A DNA stretch of 64,000 nt from Verrucomicrobiota bacterium (GCA_030749225.1 JASMKO010000013.1:25406-89405); one strand, 5' to 3'. Positions 1 to 9,492 are shown, numbered from the stretch's first letter. Notes: generated by a model from the sequence alone, not told the origin. A program made the numbers and translations.

Positions 1-1
1 T

Positions 2-3000
2 ATGTTGACAGTGCTGATCGATATCGAGATCGAGCTGGCAAAATCCAAGCTGCCGGAGACTGTGGAGGGGAATTGGCAATGGGCACTGGAGGGGGGAAGC
101 GTCAATTTGTCTGCCACCGCAGTAGGCACACCACCACTCACCTACCAGTGGAAGAAGGATGGCGAAGCCATACTGGGTGGCACCACGCCGACCATCACCC
201 TGGACAACATCGAGCCGGCCGATGCCGGTAAATATAAGGTGACGGTCACAAGCACTTCTCCTGCACATATTCAGAGTGATTTCGAAGTGCAAAAAGAGAG
301 CGAGGTTCCGATCGAGGTCATGGTGATCACGCCGACGACTGCCCAGCCCGCCAAAATTATTTTGCAGCCGGAAGCTGTCAGCTTGACGATCGGAGAGACC
401 GCGGAATTGAGCGTGTCTGTTGAAGGCTCCGCCCCGATCAGCTACCAATGGTATTATGCAGACGAGCTGATCGAGGACGGGACCGAAAGAATCCTGTCCA
501 TTCCCGACGTGCAGAAGGCGAATGCCGGCGAGTACCACGTCGTGGTTTCCAACGAAGGATTTCCATGGGGCGCAACAGAGACCAGCGACACGGCCACCCT
601 CACGATCACCGCTCCACCGGTGATCATGAAGCTGACGGAGTCGATGATCTTGTCGAAGGGTGACACCATAGAGTTGTCCGTCACGGCAATCGGTGATGAG
701 CCGCTGAGCTATCAATGGAGCCTGGGCGGCGTGGCTATCGAGGGGGCCACCAGTGTGGTGCTGACCCTGGCCGACGCGACCCAGTCGGATGTGGGCGACT
801 ACACGGTCACGGTCAGCAATGCCGTTAGTGAGGTGGTTTCCAATGTCGTCTCGGTAACCATGCCCGAGCCGGTTAGGATCGTGACACAGCCGCAGGACGT
901 GTTCGTGGTCGCCGGCGCGTCGGCGACCATGACAGTGGTCGTGGAAGGATCCGAGCCGATCGAATATTATTGGATGCACGACGCCAAATGGGTCGATGGC
1001 GGAAGGGGGAGCACGCTGAGCCTGAGCAACCTGCAGGCTGCGGATTTCGGGGCGTACAATGTTCTGGTAAGGAATTCAACCGGCATCGAGATCAGCAAGC
1101 CGGCGATCTTGTCTGTGATGTCGCCCCCGGAGATCACGCAGTTGAGCCAGTCGCTTACCCTCATCGAGGGGGAAAGTGTCGAGTTGACCGTCACGGCAGA
1201 TGGCAGTGAGCCGTTGGCCTACCAGTGGAGCAAGGGCGGCGAAGCGATCGACGGAGCCACCGGCCCGAGGCTGGCCCTCGCTGACGTGACTGCTTCTGAT
1301 GCGGGTGATTTTACGGTAGCAGTGAGCAACGCTGCCGGCGAGGCAGAGTCGGAGGTCGTGACGGTCAAGGTGATCGAGCCGATCAGGATCGTGACGCAGC
1401 CGGAGGGAGGCAGCGCCATTGTCGGCGATACCGTGACGCTGGAGGTGGTGGTCGAGGGCACTGAACCAATCAGTTATTATTGGTATCATGATGGCGAGTT
1501 GGTTGAGGGCGCCACGGAGAGCATCCTGCGCTTGGCCAAGTCACAGGAAGCAGACTCGGGAAGTTACAATGTTATCGTGCAAAACCGAGGCGGCACGGCG
1601 ATTAGTGACATTGCCGAACTGATAGTGCTGGTGCCACCGCAGATCACACAGTTGACAGAATCGCTGACGGTGATCGAGGGGGAGGGTGTCGAGTTGAGTG
1701 TCACGGTGGTTGGCAGCGAGCCGTTGGCCTACCAGTGGAGCAAGGGCGACGATGTGATCGAAGGGGCGACTGCTCCGGCACTACGCTTGGCCAAGGCGAC
1801 ACCGACAGATGCGGGGGGGTACTCGGTGATGGTGACCAACTCCGCCGGCCAAGCAGAGTCGGAGGTCGTGACGGTCAAGGTGATCGAGCCGCTGAGGATT
1901 GTGACGCAGCCAGAGAGCGCCACCGCTATCCTCGGGGAAACCTTGACCCTGCAGGTGGTGGTTAGGGGCACCGAACCGATCACCTACGCCTGGTATCACG
2001 ACGGCGAACCGGTCGAGGGCGGCACGGAGGGGATATTGCGCTTGGCAAATGTTCAGGCTGCGGACGCGGGCGGGTATCACCTTGTTGCATCCAATTCTGC
2101 CGGCACCGCTAAAAGCAGGATCGCCGGGTTGGTGGTGCTGCTGCCGCCGAAGATCACGCAGTTGACTGAGTCACTGTCCGTGATGGAACGGGACAGCGTT
2201 GAGCTGAGTGTCACGACGGTTGGCAGTGAGCCGTTGACCTATCAATGGAGCAAGGACGGCAGTGAACTGGAGGGGGCAACCTCCCCGGTACTCCCATTGG
2301 TCAGGGTGGCACCCGCCGCCGCGGGGGATTATTCAGTAGCCGTCAGCAACGCTGCCGGCGAGGCGGTGTCTGATGCCATATCAGTGAACGTTATTGAGCC
2401 GGTACAGATCATGATCCAGCCGGAGGGAACGACCACCACTCTCGGGGAGACCGTCACCCTGCAGATCGTTGCGGAGGGTACCGAGCCGATCAACTATTTT
2501 TGGCTGCACAACGGAAAACCGGTCGAAGGCGGCAAACATAACACTTTGGAACTGACGGAACTTGAGGCCGAGGACTCTGGACAATATGTTGTGATGGTCA
2601 GCAACATCGGTGGCCAGGTAACGAGCAAGTCGGCGTTGCTTTCTGTGGAACTGCCCGAGGGAGCTTATTTGGTCGAAGATTTTGATCAGTTAACACTGGG
2701 TCCGTGGGTTTCGGACAGTCAATCGGGTGATGGCACAGACTGGACTGCAGCACCTCCAACCGACTGGATGATGGTGCGTGGCGAGGATCATGGGCCTACC
2801 AGTGGCACTGATAACGGTGTGGTAGAATTTGACGGCTGGACATTTTTGGATCCGGTTTCATGGCAGAAGACCGCCGGCCCGGAACGGGATCAGTTTACTA
2901 AAGGCAGCGGCTTGATTGCTGTCGCCGACTCGGAACAGTATGCAGAAAATATTGAAGCTAATTTTAATGCATCGTTGAAAACTCCGGTGATTGACATCGC

Positions 3001-4771
3001 CGATGCACAGGCCGGTTCACTCGTCCTGACCTACGACTCCAGTTGGCGGCAAATGCAGCGGAAGCGGGTACTTGCATCGTTCGAGGAGGACTTCGAAGGG
3101 GACGACGTGGGCGAAGGGGTCACCATTGCCGGCTCGGCCGTCCAGGCCATGCAGTTTATGAGAACGGGGGGCGCTTGGCCGTGGCTGAAACTCTTCGGCA
3201 TCCTCAAGATTACAGAAGATGTTTATTCGCAGAGCGGCGGTATGTTGATTGGTGATTTTTCGAATGGCGCAGCGTTTAACGAATTCGAAATCAGCTTTCG
3301 GTTGTTCATGGGCAGGGGCACCCGACGCCCGGCGGACGGTTTGAGTGTGAGCATCGGAAATAACCTGCCGACTTTGGCTTATCCGGCGGAGGAGGGTGCT
3401 CCCGATGCGGCCTTCCGGGTTTGCTTTGATGCCTGGGACTCGGGCGGAGGCGAGGCACCTGCAATCGAGATTTTTAACGGTAAAAAATCCATTGCCATTC
3501 AGAAGTTTCACGGGCAATCCGGCGCTTCCGACAGTGAGAAATTTGTCAAGGAAGACGGTGAATTTCTGATGATGTGGCACAACTCGCAATGGACTGATGT
3601 CAACATCCGGGTTGCGGATGGATTGGCGACTGTCAACTTCCGTGGCTATGACGTGATCAAGAACGCGCCAATCGACCTGTCCCCAATTGAGGCTGCACAG
3701 TTCCTGTTTGCCGCACGCACTGGTGGCGCCCACCAGAAACATTATATCGATGATATAAAGATCAAGCTGTTTGACTCGTCCAGTTCACGGGTCACTGTGG
3801 CTTATGATGGCGGCGAGCCGGTCACCCTGCTCGAGCTCAATTCACAGACTCCAACTTTTTATAATGAAACTATCTCGTTGAAACTGAACAACCCTGTGGG
3901 GGCGAAGTCAGCCGTCGTGGCTTGGGATTACGAGGGTTATGACAACTGGTGGGCAGTCGATAATATTACCGTGGCTGCTGACATTGAGCCGGAGCCGACC
4001 CTTTCCGGCTTGGCCACGGACAAGGATCGCTATCTCATCGGTGAACCGGTCACGGTGAATTTCAGCGATGGCCCCGGCAATCCACGGGATTGGATCGGTA
4101 TCTATCGCTTGGACATGAATCCCGGCGAGCAGGGCAGCTTGGCCTGGGTGTATGTCAACGGAAGCAGCACGGCAGGCGAAGGTTTTTCCGACGGCTCCTT
4201 GACCTTCACCAACAGGCTGCCGGCGGGGGATTACGTGGCGCGCTACTTCAAGAACGACGGCTACAACCAGCTTTCCAATGCGGCGGCTTTCATGGTGGTT
4301 CATCCTCCTGGGGTGGCCACCAGCAAGCTGAACTACGACCCGGGAGAAGCCATCACAGTCAATTTTAGCAATGGCTCCGGAAACCCGGGTGACTGGATCA
4401 GCCTCATGCCACGCGGTGAGACCAGCAGCATCGACTGGGCATACGTTGGTGGGACCCGAACCCCCAGTGACGGCTTGGCAAACGGCAGCGTGACCTTTGC
4501 TGCCGGGCTGCTTGCGGGTCAATACCGCGTGCAGTTTCTTTCGAAAGATGGCTACCGATCACTGGCATCGACCGAATTCACTGTCGCTGGACAGGTCACG
4601 CCTCCTCCGCTTGGCTTCGGCAACAACGGAGACGGTACGATCACACTCACCTTTGAGGGCCGCCTGCAAACCGCACCGACCATCCACGGCCCGTGGCAGG
4701 ATATGGACGCCAAAAGCCCGGTCACACTGCGCACCAACCAGAAGAAGTTGTTCACCCGCTCGGTGAAGTAA
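2..4771 (+). CDS. Large secreted/surface protein with ten Ig-like domains (5' partial)
   Basis: The visible 1589 residues contain about ten Ig-like domains of roughly 90 aa (residues ~10-875), each with a Y-x-W core and a D-A/S-G-x-Y motif. They alternate between two types, one with a YQWSKGG-like core and one with a YYWYHDGE-like core, so the real unit is a two-domain pair repeated about five times. Residues ~880-1330 look like beta-sandwich, lectin-like material. Two tandem copies of a ~100-aa domain follow (from ~1333, with 'PRDWIGIY' and 'PGDWISLM'). The C-terminus is a short beta domain. There is no signal peptide and the first ATG is at the window edge, so the true start is probably upstream. 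The role is inferred as cell-surface binding or adhesion; no catalytic motif was seen. Confidence 0.85.
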   Translation: MLTVLIDIEIELAKSKLPETVEGNWQWALEGGSVNLSATAVGTPPLTYQWKKDGEAILGGTTPTITLDNIEPADAGKYKVTVTSTSPAHIQSDFEVQKESEVPIEVMVITPTTAQPAKIILQPEAVSLTIGETAELSVSVEGSAPISYQWYYADELIEDGTERILSIPDVQKANAGEYHVVVSNEGFPWGATETSDTATLTITAPPVIMKLTESMILSKGDTIELSVTAIGDEPLSYQWSLGGVAIEGATSVVLTLADATQSDVGDYTVTVSNAVSEVVSNVVSVTMPEPVRIVTQPQDVFVVAGASATMTVVVEGSEPIEYYWMHDAKWVDGGRGSTLSLSNLQAADFGAYNVLVRNSTGIEISKPAILSVMSPPEITQLSQSLTLIEGESVELTVTADGSEPLAYQWSKGGEAIDGATGPRLALADVTASDAGDFTVAVSNAAGEAESEVVTVKVIEPIRIVTQPEGGSAIVGDTVTLEVVVEGTEPISYYWYHDGELVEGATESILRLAKSQEADSGSYNVIVQNRGGTAISDIAELIVLVPPQITQLTESLTVIEGEGVELSVTVVGSEPLAYQWSKGDDVIEGATAPALRLAKATPTDAGGYSVMVTNSAGQAESEVVTVKVIEPLRIVTQPESATAILGETLTLQVVVRGTEPITYAWYHDGEPVEGGTEGILRLANVQAADAGGYHLVASNSAGTAKSRIAGLVVLLPPKITQLTESLSVMERDSVELSVTTVGSEPLTYQWSKDGSELEGATSPVLPLVRVAPAAAGDYSVAVSNAAGEAVSDAISVNVIEPVQIMIQPEGTTTTLGETVTLQIVAEGTEPINYFWLHNGKPVEGGKHNTLELTELEAEDSGQYVVMVSNIGGQVTSKSALLSVELPEGAYLVEDFDQLTLGPWVSDSQSGDGTDWTAAPPTDWMMVRGEDHGPTSGTDNGVVEFDGWTFLDPVSWQKTAGPERDQFTKGSGLIAVADSEQYAENIEANFNASLKTPVIDIADAQAGSLVLTYDSSWRQMQRKRVLASFEEDFEGDDVGEGVTIAGSAVQAMQFMRTGGAWPWLKLFGILKITEDVYSQSGGMLIGDFSNGAAFNEFEISFRLFMGRGTRRPADGLSVSIGNNLPTLAYPAEEGAPDAAFRVCFDAWDSGGGEAPAIEIFNGKKSIAIQKFHGQSGASDSEKFVKEDGEFLMMWHNSQWTDVNIRVADGLATVNFRGYDVIKNAPIDLSPIEAAQFLFAARTGGAHQKHYIDDIKIKLFDSSSSRVTVAYDGGEPVTLLELNSQTPTFYNETISLKLNNPVGAKSAVVAWDYEGYDNWWAVDNITVAADIEPEPTLSGLATDKDRYLIGEPVTVNFSDGPGNPRDWIGIYRLDMNPGEQGSLAWVYVNGSSTAGEGFSDGSLTFTNRLPAGDYVARYFKNDGYNQLSNAAAFMVVHPPGVATSKLNYDPGEAITVNFSNGSGNPGDWISLMPRGETSSIDWAYVGGTRTPSDGLANGSVTFAAGLLAGQYRVQFLSKDGYRSLASTEFTVAGQVTPPPLGFGNNGDGTITLTFEGRLQTAPTIHGPWQDMDAKSPVTLRTNQKKLFTRSVK

Positions 4772-4784
4772 TCCCAGCCAGTTT

Positions 4785-4806
4785 GGCCAAGCGCTTGGCC
4801 TTATTT
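4785..4806 (+). terminator. Possible intrinsic terminator made from a 16-bp palindrome
   Basis: GGCCAA-GCGC-TTGGCC forms a perfect stem 13 bases after the stop codon of the Ig-domain gene and is followed by TTATTT. The flanking bases are an overlapping pair of the window's dispersed palindrome. The T-rich tail overlaps the stop codon of the convergent minus-strand gene. The stem is seen directly; terminator function is inferred. Confidence 0.5.
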
Positions 4807-5322
4807 GCCTTCAGCCTTTAATTCCCCGCCCGTCTTTGCACCGTGTTTGCGGAGGGTGTTGGCGGCCTCGGTGCGGTTCCAGGAGACTGCCCAGTCGAGT
4901 GGGGTGTCCCCTTTTTCATCCGGGACGTCGGTGTCCGCGCCATTAGTGAGCAGCAGCTTGATGACATAGGCGTGGTTGTTCGCGGTTGCAAGGTGCAACG
5001 CGGTTTGGCCAAGGTTGTCCTTGGCGTTCAGTTTCGTTCCGGTGGCGATGTGCAGTTCGATTTCCTTTCGGTCCCCCTTGGCTGCCGCGGTCCAGAGGCT
5101 CATGGAAGGCGGCAGGGCGACCGCAGCCGGAGCGTTGGCATCGGGGGTGGGGGCAGCTAACTCAAGCTCGGTCAACCGGGACTCCAGATTGGACACCCTC
5201 GTTTTGAGTTCATCAACCTCCGGCTGAAGATTCGGGGTGGTCGGTTCATCGTGAGTGTGTGTTCTACCGCTGCACCCGATCAAGAGTGCCACAGCCAGTG
5301 TTGCGGACAGGATGTTTTTCAT
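4801..5322 (-). CDS. Short ankyrin-repeat lipoprotein
   Basis: A 173-aa protein starting MKNILSATLAVALLIGC: a lipoprotein signal with a lipobox LIGC, so it is probably lipid-anchored in the envelope. Residues ~35-55 (VDELKTRVSNLESRLTELEL) form a short coiled coil. About three ankyrin repeats follow (for example 'LGQTALHLATANNHAYVIKL' and 'KGDTPLDWAVSWN'). The C-terminus LRKHGAKTGGELKAEGK is shared with two other short ankyrin lipoproteins in the window. The start is set by the lipoprotein leader. Its ATG overlaps the stop of the DUF1080 gene (ATGA), so the two are translationally coupled. Its partner is unknown. Confidence 0.85.
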   Translation of the reverse strand: MKNILSATLAVALLIGCSGRTHTHDEPTTPNLQPEVDELKTRVSNLESRLTELELAAPTPDANAPAAVALPPSMSLWTAAAKGDRKEIELHIATGTKLNAKDNLGQTALHLATANNHAYVIKLLLTNGADTDVPDEKGDTPLDWAVSWNRTEAANTLRKHGAKTGGELKAEGK

Positions 5323-6044
5323 TTTTCTTTTATGCTTTTTTTCGTGTTGCCTTTTGGCAGGTCGGCTTTTTTCCAGGTCGGCGCGTTGGGTGTGGGGGGC
5401 AGCGTCTGGATGGTGACATCCTTGAATTGCACCACCGTTTTGCCATTGCCGTGGACCTGCAGGCCAATCTGGCCGTCCTGCGGGATGTCCGGCTCCGACT
5501 CGGTGTAGTCGAGGGCCGCCACGCCGTTGATCCACGATCGGATGCGCCCGCCCTCGGCGCGGATGCGGTAGTCGTTCCAGCCGTCCGGCTTGACGGCGCG
5601 GCGGACGGCCTCCGCATCGATCAGTTCGCCAATCACCTTTCGGCGGCGCGACTCGTCATACAGCTTGCCCCACCAGTCCCGGCCGGCATCCGCCTGGTAG
5701 CCGATCATCTCGTGGCTGCCGGGAATCCGCACGCTACGAATCTGGATGCCGGAATTGACGAATCCCTCAGTCCCAGTGATGCGAATTTTCAGCCGCAACT
5801 CGAAATTGTGGAACGACTGCCTCGAGGCGAGGAAGGAATTGTGCGGCACCTTCTCCGTCAGCGAGCCGGCGGTGATGGCCCCGTCCTCCACCCGCCAAAG
5901 CCGCTGCTCACCCTCGAGCACCTCCCATCCTTCAAGTGATTTGCCGTCAAAAAGCGGCTTGTGCGAATCGTTGCCGTTCGCCACCGGGGCAGCGAGCCAC
6001 CCCAGCGCAACGGTACCTATGGTTGCAGTTAGTAGTTTTTTCAT
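5319..6044 (-). CDS. DUF1080 family secreted protein (3-keto-disaccharide hydrolase-like)
   Basis: A 241-aa protein with a signal peptide (MKKLLTATIGTVALGWLAAPVANG). The family hallmark LFDGKSLEGWE follows directly, then the lectin-like sandwich signatures 'FELRLKIRITG', 'NSGIQIRS', 'GYQAD', 'WNDYRIRAEGGRIRSWINGV' and a closing 'GQIGLQVHGNGKTVVQFKDVTIQ'. The family includes enzymes acting on 3-keto sugars and glycosides; the substrate cannot be read here. The gene overlaps an ankyrin lipoprotein gene by ATGA at both ends, so three genes are coupled in the order ankyrin, DUF1080, ankyrin. A second, diverged DUF1080 gene lies at 42912-43643. Confidence 0.88.
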   Translation of the reverse strand: MKKLLTATIGTVALGWLAAPVANGNDSHKPLFDGKSLEGWEVLEGEQRLWRVEDGAITAGSLTEKVPHNSFLASRQSFHNFELRLKIRITGTEGFVNSGIQIRSVRIPGSHEMIGYQADAGRDWWGKLYDESRRRKVIGELIDAEAVRRAVKPDGWNDYRIRAEGGRIRSWINGVAALDYTESEPDIPQDGQIGLQVHGNGKTVVQFKDVTIQTLPPTPNAPTWKKADLPKGNTKKSIKEK

Positions 6045-6553
6045 TTGCCTTCAGCCTTCAATTCTTCACTCGTCTTGCCGCCGTGTTTGCGGAGAAGAAC
6101 AATAGTCTCATTATTATTTGAGCTTCCATTAGATATAGCGAAATCAATGGGGGTTTCTTCATTTTCATCTCTAATACTTAATTTCGCCCCTTTTTTGATT
6201 AGCACTTCGCAGGTTTCCAATTTGGAATTCAAAGCGGCCCAGTGCAATGCAGTTCTGCCTTGATTGTTTAACGCATTCAAATCTGCCCCATTACTGATGA
6301 GAATCTCAACTGTGCCTTTATGACCATATTCAGCTGCCCACTGTAAAGCAGTCGCATTATATTGAATATCTCGCTCATCTATATCATTACCTTCGGCAAG
6401 AAGAACAATGACTTCCCCAGCATTCCCGACTCTGGCTGCTTCAGCCAAAGGGGATGAAGCTTGCATTATCATGTCACCTTTTATGCCCCCGTCATTACTG
6501 GCGCAGCCCACCAACAGCATGGCTGCGATTGTTGTGATCGACGATCTACCCAT
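6041..6553 (-). CDS. Short ankyrin-repeat lipoprotein
   Basis: A 170-aa protein. The start at MGRSSITTIAAMLLVGC is chosen because it gives a proper lipoprotein leader (lipobox LVGC); the frame is open further upstream without a signal. Four ankyrin repeats follow (for example 'NATALQWAAEYGHKGTVEIL', 'QGRTALHWAALNSKLETCEV'), ending in LRKHGGKTSEELKAEGK, the tail shared with the copies at 4801 and 17384. Its stop overlaps the start of the DUF1080 gene (ATGA), so it is probably the first gene of that small operon. The leader DNA is nearly identical to that of the unrelated lipoprotein at 6787-7572. Confidence 0.85.
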   Translation of the reverse strand: MGRSSITTIAAMLLVGCASNDGGIKGDMIMQASSPLAEAARVGNAGEVIVLLAEGNDIDERDIQYNATALQWAAEYGHKGTVEILISNGADLNALNNQGRTALHWAALNSKLETCEVLIKKGAKLSIRDENEETPIDFAISNGSSNNNETIVLLRKHGGKTSEELKAEGK

Positions 6554-6658
6554 AAGTCTGAATGCCGCCAGACGGTAGCCGCCCGGTGCAGGCCAGGCAA
6601 CGTCACATTTCCCCACACTGGCGGCAGCGGCTAGAGTCCGTCTTGCCAATCATCCCCG

Positions 6659-6668
6659 CTTGGCCAAG
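6659..6668. repeat. Non-coding copy of the CTTGGCCAAG palindrome
   Basis: An exact copy within GCTTGGCCAAGC, between the ankyrin lipoprotein start (6553) and the next gene's stop (6787). See the dispersed family entry. Confidence 0.8.
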
Positions 6669-6699
6669 CGGGCGGCCCGAGGTTGAGGCAGCATGGGCC

Positions 6700-6765
6700 G
6701 TTTTTCACGCCGGAGGCGTGACAGCCATTAGCCGGTGGTTGAGCGTCAGTGACACCAGCGGTTCG
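6700..6765. repeat. Hairpin-rich intergenic element, possibly REP-like
   Basis: It contains a perfect 6-bp stem with a 3-base loop (CACGCC-GGA-GGCGTG, 6706-6720), followed by a second, imperfect stem pairing CCGGTGGT (6732 on) with ACACCAGCGG (ending about 6761). Two adjacent hairpins in an intergenic gap are typical of dispersed repetitive extragenic palindromes. Only this copy is visible here, so the call is tentative. Confidence 0.35.
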
Positions 6766-6786
6766 CGGTCAAACGGGGAAAATCCT

Positions 6787-7572
6787 TCACTCGAGTTCCA
6801 TCTTGAGTTTGATGAATTCCAGTGTTTGGGCGTCTCGATGATTCACCAAAAGGGTTTCGGCGTTGAGCTGGGCCAAATCTTGCAATTCAAATTCCGCTTG
6901 GCCTGTGATTAACGAGTCACGCTCGAAGTGGCTATTGATCCGATAGAACGTCTTGCCGTGAGAATGGACTTGGAACTGGTCGGTGGTAGGCAGGTATTCC
7001 AGGCCTTGGATTCCAAACGGAGATTTGAAGTCAATGGCATGGGTTTTGATGTGCCGAAAGGATGAGTCGAACTCCACGACTCGATCGAGATGTTCATCGT
7101 CAAAAAAGGACTCTGCCACAAAAAAGTGACCTTCTCGGTGTGCAATTCCACCAGCGCAAACGGTGAAGTGTGGCCCCAGGTCGTGTTGCTCGATTAATGC
7201 GAGTGACTGGGCATCATAAACATGCACGTGATGTTGGGTTGAACCCGTCGGTTCACAACTGCTGACAGCTGCGTAAACACGGCCATTGACATAAACGATA
7301 CCTCCGTGATGCAACTCCAGTTTGGGCCCAGCTTTAACGAGTGTGCCGTCCAGTTGGTATTTGAACAATTGCTGCGTATTTTGAACGTAGGCATGTTTTC
7401 CATCCGTCGCGACTCCCTGCTGGCCATCGTCGCTTGGTATCTCCAATCGACTGGTGATCTGGAATCGAAGCGGTTCTTTCGCATGACTATTCGGCGGTGA
7501 TACGGGTCGCTGCGTTATCGAACACCCCAACGACGCGATGGCTGCGATTGTTGTGATGAGGAGGCTTTTCAT
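6787..7572 (-). CDS. Lipoprotein with a beta-propeller-like body, unknown function
   Basis: A 261-aa protein. The start MKSLLITTIAAIASLGC is chosen for its lipobox (SLGC). The body shows repeated strand-rich segments resembling an SMP-30/YVTN-type propeller: 'DGQQGVATDGKHAYVQ', 'LELHHGGIVYVNGRVYAAVS', 'HHVHVYDAQSLALIEQHDL', 'HREGHFFVAES', 'FGIQGLEYLPTTDQFQVHSHGK'. No catalytic residues could be identified. It lies 16 bases after the prepilin-like gene and is probably the last gene of the run starting at the sulfatase. Possible roles are sensing or binding in the envelope; the function is unrecognised. Confidence 0.75.
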   Translation of the reverse strand: MKSLLITTIAAIASLGCSITQRPVSPPNSHAKEPLRFQITSRLEIPSDDGQQGVATDGKHAYVQNTQQLFKYQLDGTLVKAGPKLELHHGGIVYVNGRVYAAVSSCEPTGSTQHHVHVYDAQSLALIEQHDLGPHFTVCAGGIAHREGHFFVAESFFDDEHLDRVVEFDSSFRHIKTHAIDFKSPFGIQGLEYLPTTDQFQVHSHGKTFYRINSHFERDSLITGQAEFELQDLAQLNAETLLVNHRDAQTLEFIKLKMELE

Positions 7573-7588
7573 GGGGCGATCAGTATCA

Positions 7589-8374
7589 TCAATCCCCATA
7601 TTTTTGATGCCATTTTAACGACCAAAGATCATTCAATTGGATGAGTTGAGCATGGCCGTCTGAAAACACGACGTTGATGGCGCCGGGCAATTTTCGGTTT
7701 TTACTTGTTGCTCGAAACTCCTCCCCTGGCGAGACGCTTCCATGTCTGGTGAGGGTGATTCTGGAAAACCCCACATTTTCTGTGCTGCCTCTGGACAGGC
7801 TTGAAGCCGGACTCTGTTTGACCATGGGCCATTGGTTGCGCCACATGGCATCACAAAATAGTGGCGTGCGCGAGGAAGTCAGAACATCGCTGTCCTTGAG
7901 GAAGGCCAAATCTCTGGCCATCCCGTGCTGTGTTACCCAGCTTTGAGGCCAATCCCCGGCATAAGTCCATCCATTCAACCCATAGCTCCCGGCCCAAGGT
8001 TTGCCCGTGCGCCCGTTTATACCCTTGTTCGACCACGCCCTTGTCGCGGTTCCCTCTGTTCCGAGTTTCGACGGATCGACGGGAGCCACGGGGCAAATTC
8101 GTATCTCGTCCACCTTGGAGTAGTTTTTGCTTAACTGATCCAGCCAGACGTATTGGCGGGTGGGTGATTCAAACGGCAGCATACTTCCCGTATCATTGGT
8201 GTATAATTTGTGAGCCAGGCCAAGCTGCTTGAGATTGGAGACACATTTGATTCCCTTGACCTTTAGCTTCGCGCGACTCAGGGCTGGCAATAACAGGGAA
8301 GCCAGAATCGCAATGATGGCGATCACGACCAATAGTTCAATAAGAGTAAACCCTAGGCTTGGTTTTGTTTTCAT
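7589..8374 (-). CDS. Prepilin-type (DUF1559-like) secreted protein
   Basis: A 261-aa protein starting [20 protein letters not shown], a textbook type IV prepilin leader: a short basic segment, cleavage before F, the E at mature position +5, then a hydrophobic helix. The C-terminus carries the '(I/L)[10 protein letters not shown]' motif seen in the large family of verrucomicrobial and planctomycete pseudopilin-like proteins; the usual H nine residues before DG is not conserved here. A type II secretion or pilus role is possible, but these proteins are very numerous in the phylum and mostly uncharacterised. Its ATG overlaps the upstream gene's stop (ATGA), implying coupling to the phosphatase-like protein. 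Confidence 0.85.
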   Translation of the reverse strand: MKTKPSLGFTLIELLVVIAIIAILASLLLPALSRAKLKVKGIKCVSNLKQLGLAHKLYTNDTGSMLPFESPTRQYVWLDQLSKNYSKVDEIRICPVAPVDPSKLGTEGTATRAWSNKGINGRTGKPWAGSYGLNGWTYAGDWPQSWVTQHGMARDLAFLKDSDVLTSSRTPLFCDAMWRNQWPMVKQSPASSLSRGSTENVGFSRITLTRHGSVSPGEEFRATSKNRKLPGAINVVFSDGHAQLIQLNDLWSLKWHQKYGD

Positions 8375-9492
8375 TTCCCGAAGATTCGGGCGATCGGTTT
8401 GCCAGCTTTTGGGTTTTGCTCGCTGTAATCGAGTCCCAAGAAGTGGCAGAGGGTGGCGGCGATTTGATCCATCACGACCGGCTCTCCATCGGTCCACTCG
8501 CCGCGCAGCGGACTGTCTGGGCTGATGACAGCCAGCCAGGTATTTTTGGCGTCCTTGATCTGTGCATTGTGGCTGTGCCAGTTCAGAGAAATATCGCCTC
8601 TGCCGTGGTCGGTGGTGATCATCAGGGTGGTCTTGTTCCGGTATTGTGCCTCATTCTGAAGCCAATTCCATAGTTCCTTGAAGAAGATGTCGAACCGGGC
8701 GATGGCGGCAAGAACACGATCGTACCGTTTGTCGTGCGCCCAGTCATCGGTCTCGCCGAGGCTGAGATACAACACCCGAGGCCGGTGGGTCTTGAGGTGC
8801 GCCATGGCAAGCCGGAAGGTGATCTCGTCATGCCGCACCGTGTCCCACGGCGTAAGCATCTCGAACTGTAGCCGGCTTATGGACCGGATAACCGGATCAG
8901 CGTGCGTGTAGGCCTCGTATCCGGTGTTGGTGAAAACCGCGCCTGCCTTGTGCTGCACTGCCACTCCAATCACGTCCCACGAGGCAAACGCGGCGACCTG
9001 TTGTTGCGGCAAACCCAATTTGCGCCGGAGAAACTCGAGCACGGTGGGGTTGGGGTTCAGGACCTTGTCATTGCTGGTTATCAGGTCGTCCCGCGCCTGA
9101 CCAGTGAGGATCTCCGAATAGCCGGGATAGGAAAAAAGCAGCCGATTGGCAAGGCGCACGGAGCTTCCTTTTTGCGGGTTGCCGGCAACGGAACCGTGCT
9201 GCTGCATCCATTCGCGCCAGAAGAACGGCATGAGTTTTTCGCGGCGCGCTATCGGTGTGTCGGCCCAAAAGCGGTTGTGGGTTTTGGTGCCTCCCGGTTT
9301 GCCGTCCTTGGTCGTTGCCTTGAGAACCTCAAGGTCGAGCCCCCCAAACAGTTCCTGATGCCGCAAACCGTCGAGCGTAATCAGAATCAGGTTTTCCGTC
9401 TTGCGTTCGGCGGCCAAGCCGCTGTTGAGCAGTAACGCGCCGGTCAGGACAGCCAGGCACTTGGCCAAGTGGAAGGGTTTTTTTTTTGTCAT
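8371..9492 (-). CDS. Alkaline-phosphatase-superfamily protein, secreted
   Basis: A 373-aa protein with a signal peptide ending near 'NSGLAAERK'. Features of the phosphatase/sulfatase superfamily are the metal-binding start '[18 protein letters not shown]', a probable nucleophile region '[14 protein letters not shown]', '[18 protein letters not shown]' and '[11 protein letters not shown]' with a later 'HSHNA', giving the expected Asp/His metal ligands. It may hydrolyse a phosphomonoester or diester; the substrate is unknown. Its start is one base after the sulfatase stop, and its end overlaps the prepilin-like gene, so the genes form an operon. The palindrome at 9460 encodes part of its leader (HLAKCL). 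Confidence 0.82.
   Translation of the reverse strand: MTKKKPFHLAKCLAVLTGALLLNSGLAAERKTENLILITLDGLRHQELFGGLDLEVLKATTKDGKPGGTKTHNRFWADTPIARREKLMPFFWREWMQQHGSVAGNPQKGSSVRLANRLLFSYPGYSEILTGQARDDLITSNDKVLNPNPTVLEFLRRKLGLPQQQVAAFASWDVIGVAVQHKAGAVFTNTGYEAYTHADPVIRSISRLQFEMLTPWDTVRHDEITFRLAMAHLKTHRPRVLYLSLGETDDWAHDKRYDRVLAAIARFDIFFKELWNWLQNEAQYRNKTTLMITTDHGRGDISLNWHSHNAQIKDAKNTWLAVISPDSPLRGEWTDGEPVVMDQIAATLCHFLGLDYSEQNPKAGKPIARIFGK

Noticed and set aside
3017..4522. 241-aa and 204-aa minus-strand frames inside the Ig-domain gene
   Set aside because: They overlap a continuous plus-strand frame with clear domain repeats; no independent evidence.
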